Below, in pieces: positions 1 through 6,655 of a stretch of DNA of 23,345 bases. The notes under the pieces are model-generated. The model was not told the DNA's origin. It worked only from the letters and a program-made list of their open reading frames with translations, and made no database searches. The position numbers and the translations under genes were made by a program. This DNA is from SIG78 sp045585955 (GTDB taxonomy: Bacteria; Verrucomicrobiota; Lentisphaeria; Victivallales; Victivallaceae): assembly GCA_045585955.1 (NCBI GenBank), contig JAZMZK010000083.1:1-23345 (forward strand), read 5' to 3'. Each line of letters opens with the position of its first letter. Positions within the stretch are counted from its first letter, which is position 1.

Positions 1-102
1 TCGCGTAAGCGAGCAACTTCACGCTTGCTTTGTCAAAAGCAAGCTCTTCACATCTTCACCCGCCGCAGGCGGACTTCACGCAGTCAGCGGAACGCTGACT
101 GC
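1..102 (-). repeat. GTGAAG-linked hairpin array (left)
   Basis: This non-coding stretch is a string of perfect short hairpins joined by a fixed linker. On the plus strand the hairpins are TCGC/GCGA (1-12, loop 4), GCTTGCTTT/AAAGCAAGC (23-44, loop GTCA), CCGCC/GGCGG (60-72, loop GCA) and GCAGTCAGC/GCTGACTGC (80-102, loop GGAAC). Between them lies CTTCAC at 17-22, 46-51, 54-59 and 74-79, which is GTGAAG on the minus strand. The same linker (ATGAAGC) and hairpin size recur at 22817-22905 on the opposite strand, so the two are read as one family. The array may continue left of the window. Function unknown; no coding potential is seen. Confidence 0.75.
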
Positions 103-112
103 ACTAATAGAT

Positions 113-285
113 GGCGGCTTTTTGTGGGAAAATATGGGAGAGTATGGGAAAGTATGAGATAGTATGAGAGTATTGCCGCCTTACTGTTGCGATATTGTGC
201 GTGGGCGGCTGGCTTGTCCTCCGTAGCCTCCGGCGTAGGAGGATGCCGCCTCCCATACACTCCCATACATTCTCATATATGTTGC
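113..285. repeat. Inverted groups of 10-bp phased repeats around GC hairpins
   Basis: Four direct units of exactly 10 bp, core TATGRGA, occupy 131-170. Three more 10-bp units in inverse orientation (cores TCCCATA, TCCCATA, TCTCATA) occupy 251-280. GGCGGC at 113-118 can pair with GCCGCC at 174-179 around the left group. GGCGGC at 204-209 can pair with GCCGCC at 245-250, enclosing TCCTCC/GGAGGA. The unit length is close to one turn of B-DNA, so same-face protein binding is possible (inference). No gene is seen from 1 to 414. Confidence 0.65.
213..242 (-). repeat. CCTCC...GACAAG short dispersed repeat, copy 1
   Basis: On the minus strand this 30-nt segment begins CCTCCTACGCC and ends GACAAG, with GGCTACGG in the middle. 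It matches a 29-nt segment at 2497-2525 on the plus strand at about 25 positions by eye. Each copy can form a small CCTCC/GGAGG hairpin with an inner GCC/GGC step. It is probably a dispersed intergenic repeat of this genome. Confidence 0.55.
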
Positions 286-345
286 CCGTTCCCCCGGCGT
301 CCGAAGCAAACTTTTTTAAAATCTGCACAATAAACTGCTTGTGAT

Positions 346-374
346 TTGCATTTTATTTATATACATGCTATTAT
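346..374 (+). promoter_or_regulatory. Sigma-70-type promoter of the 415-1971 gene
   Basis: TTGCAT (346-351), a 17-bp spacer and TATTAT (369-374), with TG at 366-367 placed as in an extended -10 element. The predicted start of transcription near 381 lies upstream of the ATG at 415. This argues against upstream in-frame starts such as the TTG at 346, which is inside the -35 box. Confidence 0.5.
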
Positions 375-414
375 AAAAATGCTTCCTGAAAAAAATCACA
401 CCAAGGAGAAAAAA

Positions 415-1971
415 ATGTGCGACCTTTCCCCAAATGCTTCCATGCGTTGCAAATCGTTTATTTTCGGTAATTTGGCTTTAGTTGGCAGCTGGGTATTGTT
501 TACTCTGGCACTGCTGGCGGCGGCGTGGCTCCCGGCAAAGGTGGTTGAGTCCAATACTATACTTGTGGGGTATTGCCTGCTTGCCACTGTGTTGTGGGCA
601 TTTTACTTTATAACCTATCTGGGCAGCTGGGTGCAGAGCCGCTATGCGGATAAACCACTGCGGCAGTGGATCTGTCTGATTGGAGCAGTGGCGATCATGG
701 CGTTGTCGCTGATTTGTTGTGTTTGGGTGCTGCCCGTTTTGCTGATAGTTATGCCGCTTTTGCTTTGCGGCAAGCGTGATGGCAAAACCGCTTTGCTGGG
801 CGTGGTTGCCGGTATCGGCGAATTTGCCGCACTTTGCAGCACAGTCCTGCTGGGACTTCTGCTGAAAGCATTGCTGTTGGGCGAATGGGAGTTTGAAGGA
901 TCAAGTTTCCGCTGCGACATGGTCTTGCTGATTTGCGGCGTGCTGGCGATCGCCGGTTTGCTGGCACGGGGCAAGATGCTTGCCAACGGCGAGTGGACTC
1001 TGAAAAGCGTTTTACGCAAACCGGTAACGATAATTATCTGGTGTATAGCGGTTATTTCGGTGGTTGCCACCATTGCTGCTGACAAAATGCAAGGCAAAAT
1101 TCTGGAAAACACTAAAGCCGAAGCCGAAAAGGTTTTTGGCGGCGAACTCTCCGCAAGCGGCATGAAAAAACTTTATGTGGATGGTCGAATGATCAATGCC
1201 GTATTCTACAACGAACTCAATACTCTGGCAAACAAAGTCAATAAAGCTATGCGTTTCAAACGCTTCAAAGGCAAAGGCGAAGGCAAAAAGTTTGTCAAGC
1301 CTACTGCTGAAGATATGAAAAAGCGTGCGGCTGCTTTTGCCGCCAATGCCAAAGATTATGCGGCGTTGAATAAACTTATTGCTGGCGACATCCCCGCATA
1401 TCCCATAGCTTTTGTTGACGGCAATTTGCTGGAACTCAAACAGCCCCAGGCACGGATCATCCGCAGTGCCGCTTTTGCTTTGATGACCCAGATGCGGTAC
1501 GACAGCAAAAATATTCTGGAATATTCCAAACTCTATTTCAAGCTTATTGATTCGCTCAACGGCACGGCAAGCGTAACATTGCTGCAAACCAAACAGATCA
1601 AATTCTGGTGCAAAACTGTTGAAATGCTCAAAGCCGACAAGAAGATCTCCGATGAGCAGTTCAAAGCTCTGCAAGCTCTGGCAAAAGCCGAAGCAAAGAA
1701 ATTCAACAGCGATAATCTGCTGAAAAAACTTGCTTACACCGAAGCGATTTTTGCTTACGACCTTTACCGGGCACACAGCCTGACCACCATTTCGGCAACC
1801 GGTGCATATTTCAAATACGACCGCACCGAAGCCTTGCGCAGCTTGATCGACTACGCTCAAACCGGCAAACTCACCGCCCCCCAGCGGGGCGTGGCAAAAA
1901 TGCTGACTGTGCCATTTGAAGTATACGCAAATCAATTCAGCGAAATAAGCTCCATGCTCAACGAGCTTTGA
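415..1971 (+). CDS. Polytopic membrane protein with soluble C-terminal domain, function unknown
   Basis: A 518-residue protein I do not recognise. The N-terminal ~220 residues hold about six hydrophobic segments (roughly 16-39, 48-69, 84-117, 124-149, 165-185, 200-220), several of them Cys-rich. The remaining ~300 residues are hydrophilic, Lys/Ala-rich and look alpha-helical, with no signal peptide and no motif I can name. The start at ATG 415 is chosen because AGGAG at 404-408 sits six bases upstream and a promoter ends at 374; the reading frame stays open further upstream without such support. It is transcribed alone: the next gene is convergent and a MITE-like element follows directly. No clear terminator is seen. 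A membrane-anchored helical domain could act in sensing or scaffolding, but that is a guess. Confidence 0.8.
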   Translation: MCDLSPNASMRCKSFIFGNLALVGSWVLFTLALLAAAWLPAKVVESNTILVGYCLLATVLWAFYFITYLGSWVQSRYADKPLRQWICLIGAVAIMALSLICCVWVLPVLLIVMPLLLCGKRDGKTALLGVVAGIGEFAALCSTVLLGLLLKALLLGEWEFEGSSFRCDMVLLICGVLAIAGLLARGKMLANGEWTLKSVLRKPVTIIIWCIAVISVVATIAADKMQGKILENTKAEAEKVFGGELSASGMKKLYVDGRMINAVFYNELNTLANKVNKAMRFKRFKGKGEGKKFVKPTAEDMKKRAAAFAANAKDYAALNKLIAGDIPAYPIAFVDGNLLELKQPQARIIRSAAFALMTQMRYDSKNILEYSKLYFKLIDSLNGTASVTLLQTKQIKFWCKTVEMLKADKKISDEQFKALQALAKAEAKKFNSDNLLKKLAYTEAIFAYDLYRAHSLTTISATGAYFKYDRTEALRSLIDYAQTGKLTAPQRGVAKMLTVPFEVYANQFSEISSMLNEL

Positions 1972-1991
1972 ACATTTTTAAAAACTTAAAG

Positions 1992-2483
1992 GGGGCTGTT
2001 GCAAAACTCAAAATTTTGCAACACTCCCGTATTATATTGTTTAAGCTCAAATTTCACCACAGAACGAGTTGTGATTGGCTACCCTCATTCTGCTTTTTGC
2101 TCAAAACAAATCTTTGAGCAATGCAAAAAGCAAGTGTTGTGCGGCATACTTTTACCGGCAGCAATATTGTATCTGCCGCACATCCCAAGGGGAGATTAGC
2201 ATTCTCCCCTTGGATCCCCTTTGCTCATTGAGCAGCTATATCCAGCGTAGTTCTTCACGGTCTTTAATTAAAGCGGGGGCTACGCCCCCTTAGAGCGATT
2301 TTTGCGGAACGCAAAAATCGTCCTCAAACGCCGGATCCCTAGCGCTCGACTCCGTTCGACCTCGCAGCATGCTGCCTCGGGTTTGCAGGAATTTATCCTG
2401 CAAACTACTCTCACATCCGCTCGCGGCCCTGACCGGGCTTGTTGCTGTTGGCAAACGACATCAACAAGTTTTGCAACAGCCCC
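1992..2483. mobile_element. MITE-like non-autonomous element with 17-bp terminal inverted repeats
   Basis: The ends carry matching inverted repeats starting GGGGCTGTTGCAAAACT (1992-2008 and the complement of 2467-2483), as in DDE-type insertion sequences. The ~492-bp interior has no convincing gene but many palindromes: GTTGCAAAA/TTTTGCAAC (1998-2022), AAGGGGAGA/TCTCCCCTT (about 2187-2211), GGGGGC/GCCCCC (about 2274-2288), CGATTTTTGC/GCAAAAATCG with loop GGAAC (about 2297-2321), GCAGCATGCTGC (about 2365) and GTTTGCAGGA/TCCTGCAAAC (about 2380-2404). No clear target-site duplication is visible. It fills most of the gene-free stretch 1972-2545. I cannot name the parent IS family. Confidence 0.6.
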
Positions 2484-2496
2484 AATAAAAGGTTTT

Positions 2497-2525
2497 CCTC
2501 CTTCGCCAAGGCTACGGCAGACAAG
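2497..2525 (+). repeat. CCTCC...GACAAG short dispersed repeat, copy 2
   Basis: Plus-strand copy of the repeat at 213-242 (which is on the minus strand), beginning CCTCCTTCGCC and ending GACAAG. It lies between the right end of the MITE-like element and the stop codon of the secretin gene at 2546. Read on the minus strand it can fold into a CCTCC/GGAGG-closed hairpin and might help terminate the secretin operon, but no good U-run follows. Confidence 0.55.
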
Positions 2526-2545
2526 GGAGGGTGATGGGGGTTGTT

Positions 2546-4309
2546 TTACATTGCAGATTTTATGCTTTTTGCTGAACCCCGTTTGTAGCGGGGTGTTTGT
2601 GCCGGGGCAAGTTTATGGGGCACTGCATCGTAAAAGCATTGCCCGACCACCAGCAGTTCGGTGTGTTTGACTGATTTGCTTTCGCTGCTGAATAAATAGC
2701 CTAAATAGGGTATATCCATCAACCACGGGATCCCGGAGCGGCTGGTGACTTCGGCTTGCTTTTTAAGTCCGCCGATGGCAAATTCTCTTGCTCCATAGGG
2801 CAGACTTACATCCTGAACTATGGTGGTTCCGGGGGCGATACGGGGGGCTCCGTTGGATTGAAACCCCAGCAAACTGGTATTGGTAAGCGTTACCGAAAAC
2901 CGGGTTTCATCCAAACCTATGGCAGCATTGCTTATCTGCATGGAAAAGCCGAAGTTGGCAGAGATTTTTGTCAGCTGCTGATTGCCTTTGCCCACCCGTA
3001 TGGGTTCGTTTTCGGTAAGGCTTTTGCCGGTTACTGAACCAATGATATTGTTCAAAAGCTCATAAGCCCCCACGCCGGTATTGGGGAACAATGCTTCGCC
3101 GGTACTTTGAGGAACCGGCTGAGAGGTATCCACAAAAAATATGTGGGTCAAACGCTCCAAAGAAGCATTGCAGCTGTTGCGGAGAGCTATTTCGCCTGAA
3201 AGCATGACTTTGGCTTTGCCTTTGCTGGTGAGAAAGTCAATGTAGCGGCTGTTCCACTTGGGGTTGAAGTTGTAAAAGCTGGAGTGTTCGCTGCCTGCCG
3301 CCTGACTTAACCCGGTGGCATCGTAAAGAGCGTTCCAGTTGTTGCGGTAGCGGCCGCCGCCGGAAAAGAAATCAGTCCCCTGATTATTCTTCCACGACTG
3401 AAAATCTATCCCCAGTTTGTCATCGTTTTCGCTGTCGATTTCGTAAACAGTTATTTTTATACGCACCTGGGGTATGGGCACATCGTACTTTGCCAGCATT
3501 TGGGCGATATTGGCGGCGGAATAATTTTCCACATCAAAAATCAGCCAGTTCAAGTCCGGATCGTATGCCACCAGATCCTGACCTTGCCACAATTCGGTAA
3601 CATCACTGATATTCATACCCACATTCTGGATCAGCGGCTGAAGGTTCCGTGCCGGAACAAATTTGGGCATGTAGATAAAAAACGGATTGCCGTAACTGAT
3701 GGCCCCCAGTGCCGGGTCATCCAGCGTTTTTATCAATGTATCAATACCCATGCCGTTGGCGTGATCTTTAAAGCGGTACTCTTCGGCACTGACCATCAAC
3801 AGCCCGCTGCCGTCGGCAAATTTCAGACACTCCACAGCCGTATTGCTGCCCAGTTGAGCAGCAGGGGCAAACCCCGGCTGGGCACTGGTCGTGTTGAGTA
3901 CCGGACTGGTGACTGTGCTGACAACCGGCTGATTGATGGTGCCCAGATCGTTTTGGATGGTGTTTTGCTGATTGGTGGGGTATTGCTGGATAAGGGCAGT
4001 GTTGCCCACGCGTTTGCTTTGCACCATCTGCCGGAGAAAATCCCGGAAGTTGTAGGCATCCACATGTTTGACCAGATAAGTTTTGGTGATCACCCGTGGG
4101 TCGTTGTTATCTCTGATAAAGTGGATGGCTTCGGCATTTTCCTTTAACGGAACTACGATTTTTGCCTCGATACGGGTGGCATCGTAACTGGAAGTATTGC
4201 CGGTGTTGCTGTCCCGGGGTATACCGGGGATGTTGGCGGCGCTTGCCAGAGTGCATGTCAGCCAGGCGGCAGCGGCAAGAGTATATTTTATATCAATATT
4301 TTTCCACAT
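2546..4309 (-). CDS. Secretin-family outer-membrane protein, second of a pair
   Basis: A 587-residue exported protein of the GspD/PilQ secretin superfamily, which forms gated outer-membrane channels in type II secretion and pilus systems. A signal peptide is clear (cleavage near ASA, residue 24). An N-terminal secretin_N-like segment (KTYLVKHVDAYNFRDFLRQM, about 75-95) and a second N-domain (FVPARNLQPLIQNVG) precede the turn VPIPQVRIKITVYEI, which leads into the C-terminal beta domain. The diagnostic late motif is SGIPWLMDIPYLGYLFSSE, followed by HTELLVVGQCF near the C-terminus. Its Shine-Dalgarno GAGGTG overlaps the stop codon of the upstream paralogue, so translation is likely coupled. Residues ~105-150 form an Asn/Gln/Thr-rich linker. 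No other secretion gene lies in the window, so the partner system is unknown. Confidence 0.82.
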   Translation of the reverse strand: MWKNIDIKYTLAAAAWLTCTLASAANIPGIPRDSNTGNTSSYDATRIEAKIVVPLKENAEAIHFIRDNNDPRVITKTYLVKHVDAYNFRDFLRQMVQSKRVGNTALIQQYPTNQQNTIQNDLGTINQPVVSTVTSPVLNTTSAQPGFAPAAQLGSNTAVECLKFADGSGLLMVSAEEYRFKDHANGMGIDTLIKTLDDPALGAISYGNPFFIYMPKFVPARNLQPLIQNVGMNISDVTELWQGQDLVAYDPDLNWLIFDVENYSAANIAQMLAKYDVPIPQVRIKITVYEIDSENDDKLGIDFQSWKNNQGTDFFSGGGRYRNNWNALYDATGLSQAAGSEHSSFYNFNPKWNSRYIDFLTSKGKAKVMLSGEIALRNSCNASLERLTHIFFVDTSQPVPQSTGEALFPNTGVGAYELLNNIIGSVTGKSLTENEPIRVGKGNQQLTKISANFGFSMQISNAAIGLDETRFSVTLTNTSLLGFQSNGAPRIAPGTTIVQDVSLPYGAREFAIGGLKKQAEVTSRSGIPWLMDIPYLGYLFSSESKSVKHTELLVVGQCFYDAVPHKLAPAQTPRYKRGSAKSIKSAM

Positions 4310-4318
4310 AAAAACACC

Positions 4319-5755
4319 TCATTTTTCTAAAGTGAAAAGTTTGCCGCTGGCAAATTGATGCTCTTCGGCGGTGTTGAGCAAGCGGGGTTTGATCGAAAGG
4401 TAAAGCCGACAGCTTTCCCGCTGCAGCGTGGTGGTGCTGAAAAGATATTTCAAGATGGGTATATCGGAGAGAAACGGTACTCCAATAACCTGCTCCACCT
4501 CCTGCTGACTGTCCCATTGTCCCAGAATAAATTCTTCGTTCAGATCCAGCAGCACACTGGAACTCATGCTGTTGGTGTTGACCAGTTCTTCGCCGGTGTT
4601 GCTGCGTTCAAGCACGGTGGCACTCTGGATGCTGTATTTAAAAAATACAGTGCCGGGATATTGATTGTAACTGCCGGGCTTGTAAGGCTTTACCGTAAAT
4701 GCTTCGCTTTCCGAGTACCCGGCTTGACTGGTTCCGTAATGGATGTTTACAATGGGTTGATCGATCCTTAAATAAAGCTGATTGAACCCTTCCGGCAAAT
4801 TGAGATTGCTGACCGTGACCGAGGTTATATCGTTGTTGCTTTTAACGATGTTCTGCAACTGGGGATTGAAGAATATTTCGTAGCTTTTGCTGTCGGAGTT
4901 GGAAACCGAAAGCATGGCACTGTTGACCACATCGGCTTTGCCCTTTTGTGCCAGCATCCTGATAAAACTGGCATCGAATTGAGGTGCCACCAGAAAACCG
5001 CCCACCGGCCCGGAGATGGCTGTCAACGCCGCCGAACCGCCCGAACTCAAATCAAAAGAATCAAATGCCGCCTGAAAAATATTCAAGCCGGGACCGTTTT
5101 TCCACGCCAGATATTCGATCCCCAGATCCCGCAGCAAGCTCTCTCTTACTTCGTAAAGTTTAAGCTCAAAAACGATCTGCGGCGCCGGGCGGTCGATAAA
5201 GGTGAGGAACTCAAAAACAAAAGGCGTGTTGGAGCTGTTGTCTTTCCAGTAAATTTGATTGGAGTTTTGATCGTAAGCGTAAACCGCACTTCCCGGGCCG
5301 TTGCCGATGACCGAATTTACCAAAACATTTATCAAGCCCTGACCGGAACGGTATTTAGGCTGATAAACTGCCCGGGTGATACCGGTACCCCGGATGATAT
5401 CGCCGGGAGTTTTGCCGTCGATCTCTATATTGCGGTCGACTTTGGCAATAAAATCATCCACATAAGGCATCATTTCCACCGGACAGGTCACAGATAAAAT
5501 CTGCTCGTTGTTGGCTCCCAGAATGGGGTCGGCAGCAGAGTTTATATTGTAACGCATGATCATACCCATAACAAAAGGCGTTATATCATTGGCTTGCACA
5601 TATTTGAGCTTGTAGAGTTTGGAAACCATGTAATCCTGGGCATCGTCCTGAATAAAGTGGACTTTCTGGACAGCGGCAGGATCGGTTTTTGCCGGTGCGG
5701 CGCAAAGGTTGTATGCGGCAGCTATACCGCACAAAATCAGCAATGATCTCTTCAT
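4319..5755 (-). CDS. Secretin-family outer-membrane protein, first of a pair
   Basis: A 478-residue exported protein distantly related to the downstream gene product. The signal peptide is short (cleavage after NLCAA, residue 20). KLYKLKYVQANDITPFVMGM resembles a secretin N-domain beta-alpha-beta unit. RPAPQIVFELKLYEV and RDLGIEYLAW mark entry to the secretin core, and VIGVPFLSDIPILKYLF followed by CRLYLSIKPRLL is the typical C-terminal secretin signature. It is shorter than classical GspD proteins (commonly about 650 residues), lacking some N-domains and possibly an S-domain. The start at 5755 has only a weak ribosome-binding site. The downstream paralogue begins 9 bp after its stop. A terminator for the preceding gene lies 30 bp upstream, so its own promoter must be within about 90 bp or expression depends on read-through. 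Confidence 0.82.
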   Translation of the reverse strand: MKRSLLILCGIAAAYNLCAAPAKTDPAAVQKVHFIQDDAQDYMVSKLYKLKYVQANDITPFVMGMIMRYNINSAADPILGANNEQILSVTCPVEMMPYVDDFIAKVDRNIEIDGKTPGDIIRGTGITRAVYQPKYRSGQGLINVLVNSVIGNGPGSAVYAYDQNSNQIYWKDNSSNTPFVFEFLTFIDRPAPQIVFELKLYEVRESLLRDLGIEYLAWKNGPGLNIFQAAFDSFDLSSGGSAALTAISGPVGGFLVAPQFDASFIRMLAQKGKADVVNSAMLSVSNSDSKSYEIFFNPQLQNIVKSNNDITSVTVSNLNLPEGFNQLYLRIDQPIVNIHYGTSQAGYSESEAFTVKPYKPGSYNQYPGTVFFKYSIQSATVLERSNTGEELVNTNSMSSSVLLDLNEEFILGQWDSQQEVEQVIGVPFLSDIPILKYLFSTTTLQRESCRLYLSIKPRLLNTAEEHQFASGKLFTLEK

Positions 5756-5784
5756 ATATATTTTCCGTTTCTTGAATTTCTGGC

Positions 5785-5822
5785 AAAAAAAACTGCTGTT
5801 GCCAAAGGAAAAACAACAGCAG
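5785..5822 (-). terminator. Rho-independent terminator after the lipoprotein gene
   Basis: On the minus strand a perfect 9-bp stem (CTGCTGTTG/CAACAGCAG, arms 5814-5822 and 5793-5801) with a 12-nt loop is followed by eight T (5785-5792). It lies 26 bp past the stop codon of the gene ending at 5848, and separates that gene from the secretin pair. Confidence 0.8.
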
Positions 5823-5847
5823 CTGCGTTACGCCTTATTTGATTCTA

Positions 5848-6477
5848 TCAAATAAAGCCGAAACTCACGACTTGTGCCTTCTTATCCACTTCGCCGATGG
5901 TCACCTGGAAAAGTGCCTGCTGGGTAAGCTCTCCGGCATCTTTGCTGATCTTCTTGAAGCCGATCTTCCAGAGCCGGATGCTCAAAACCGGGTGTTTCAG
6001 ATCGGTCACAAAGTCGGCACTGACCACTTCGCCCATGGCATCGGTCATCATTTTATGCGCTTCAAGGAACTTCTTTTCGTTGAAGTCTTTGCGCAAGTTG
6101 GCGGGCAGAGCGTTCACAAAGGCTTTGGCATCGCCATTCTTGAAGGCGTGAGCAAGAGTTGATGCCAGTTTGGATGATTCTTTTTCAAACTGTTCCAGCG
6201 GACACTTGTGTTTGCGGGCCACTTCCACGGTGGATGACTTTTTAGCTTTGTCATCGCATTTATCGTCTTTGCAGGCAGCAGCGGGCTGCATGGCCTTTTT
6301 GGCTTTTTGCGCTGCCGGGCAGTTGGCGGTTACGGCACACTCCTCAACGATAACTGCTGACCCGCCGGGGGCGGCGGCAACTTCCACGGTTTCAGCGGTC
6401 TGGCATCCGGCAAATACGGTTCCGGCGGTGAGAATTGCTCCAAAACCGGCGGCGAGTTTCCACGAGAGTTCTTTCAT
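5848..6477 (-). CDS. Cys-rich putative lipoprotein, function unknown
   Basis: A 209-residue exported protein. The start at 6477 is fixed by AGGAGG at 6485-6490; the frame is open for twelve codons further upstream but without such support. The N-terminus is a signal peptide ending TVFAGCQTA, a plausible lipobox with FAGC before the lipidated Cys. Residues ~50-105 hold a low-complexity segment with CAVTANC, CKDDKC and a further Cys (HKCP). The C-terminal ~110 residues look like a compact alpha/beta fold (STLAHAFKNGDAKAFVNALP; SIRLWKIGFKK; FQVTIGEVDKKAQVVSFGFI), reminiscent of small NTF2-like or DUF-type periplasmic domains, but I cannot assign a family. It is transcribed alone, bounded by terminators at 6574-6619 and 5785-5822. 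The spaced Cys pairs could bind metal or form disulfides. Confidence 0.75.
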   Translation of the reverse strand: MKELSWKLAAGFGAILTAGTVFAGCQTAETVEVAAAPGGSAVIVEECAVTANCPAAQKAKKAMQPAAACKDDKCDDKAKKSSTVEVARKHKCPLEQFEKESSKLASTLAHAFKNGDAKAFVNALPANLRKDFNEKKFLEAHKMMTDAMGEVVSADFVTDLKHPVLSIRLWKIGFKKISKDAGELTQQALFQVTIGEVDKKAQVVSFGFI

Positions 6478-6573
6478 TTTTCTTCCTCCTGTTGAAAGTT
6501 TGTGGTTCTGCAATAAGTTTGCAGCTTCACTTTTTTTGGAGCAACAGAAAAGAAAAAAAGTTCAAAGCAAGAG

Positions 6574-6619
6574 AAAAAAAATTCTCTCCATAATCAGACA
6601 GAATGTTGATTACGGAGAG
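6574..6619 (-). terminator. Rho-independent terminator of the kinase/zinc-ribbon gene run
   Basis: On the minus strand a 13-position stem (arms 6607-6619 and 6584-6596; CTCTCC and TAATCA halves with one mismatch) has a 10-nt loop and is followed by AA and eight T (6574-6581). It lies 36 bp past the stop of the gene ending at 6656. Confidence 0.8.
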
Positions 6620-6655
6620 TTTGTTAAATATATCAGCTGTTTTGCCGCAGCAAAT

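Noticed and set aside
1012..1935. A 307-codon frame antisense to the membrane-protein gene.
   Set aside because: The plus-strand gene has promoter, ribosome-binding site and membrane segments; the antisense frame has none.
1984..2491. Target-site duplication flanking the MITE-like element.
   Set aside because: Bases directly outside the two terminal repeats do not match as a direct repeat; only loose AT-rich similarity (TTAAAG and AATAAAAG) is seen.
1999..2670. Short open frames inside and to the right of the MITE-like element (about 66-122 codons).
   Set aside because: They run through palindromes and repeats, lack ribosome-binding sites and resemble no protein; they are read as chance frames.
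3500..4147. A 215-codon plus-strand frame within the secretin gene.
   Set aside because: It lies opposite clear secretin motifs and lacks a ribosome-binding site.
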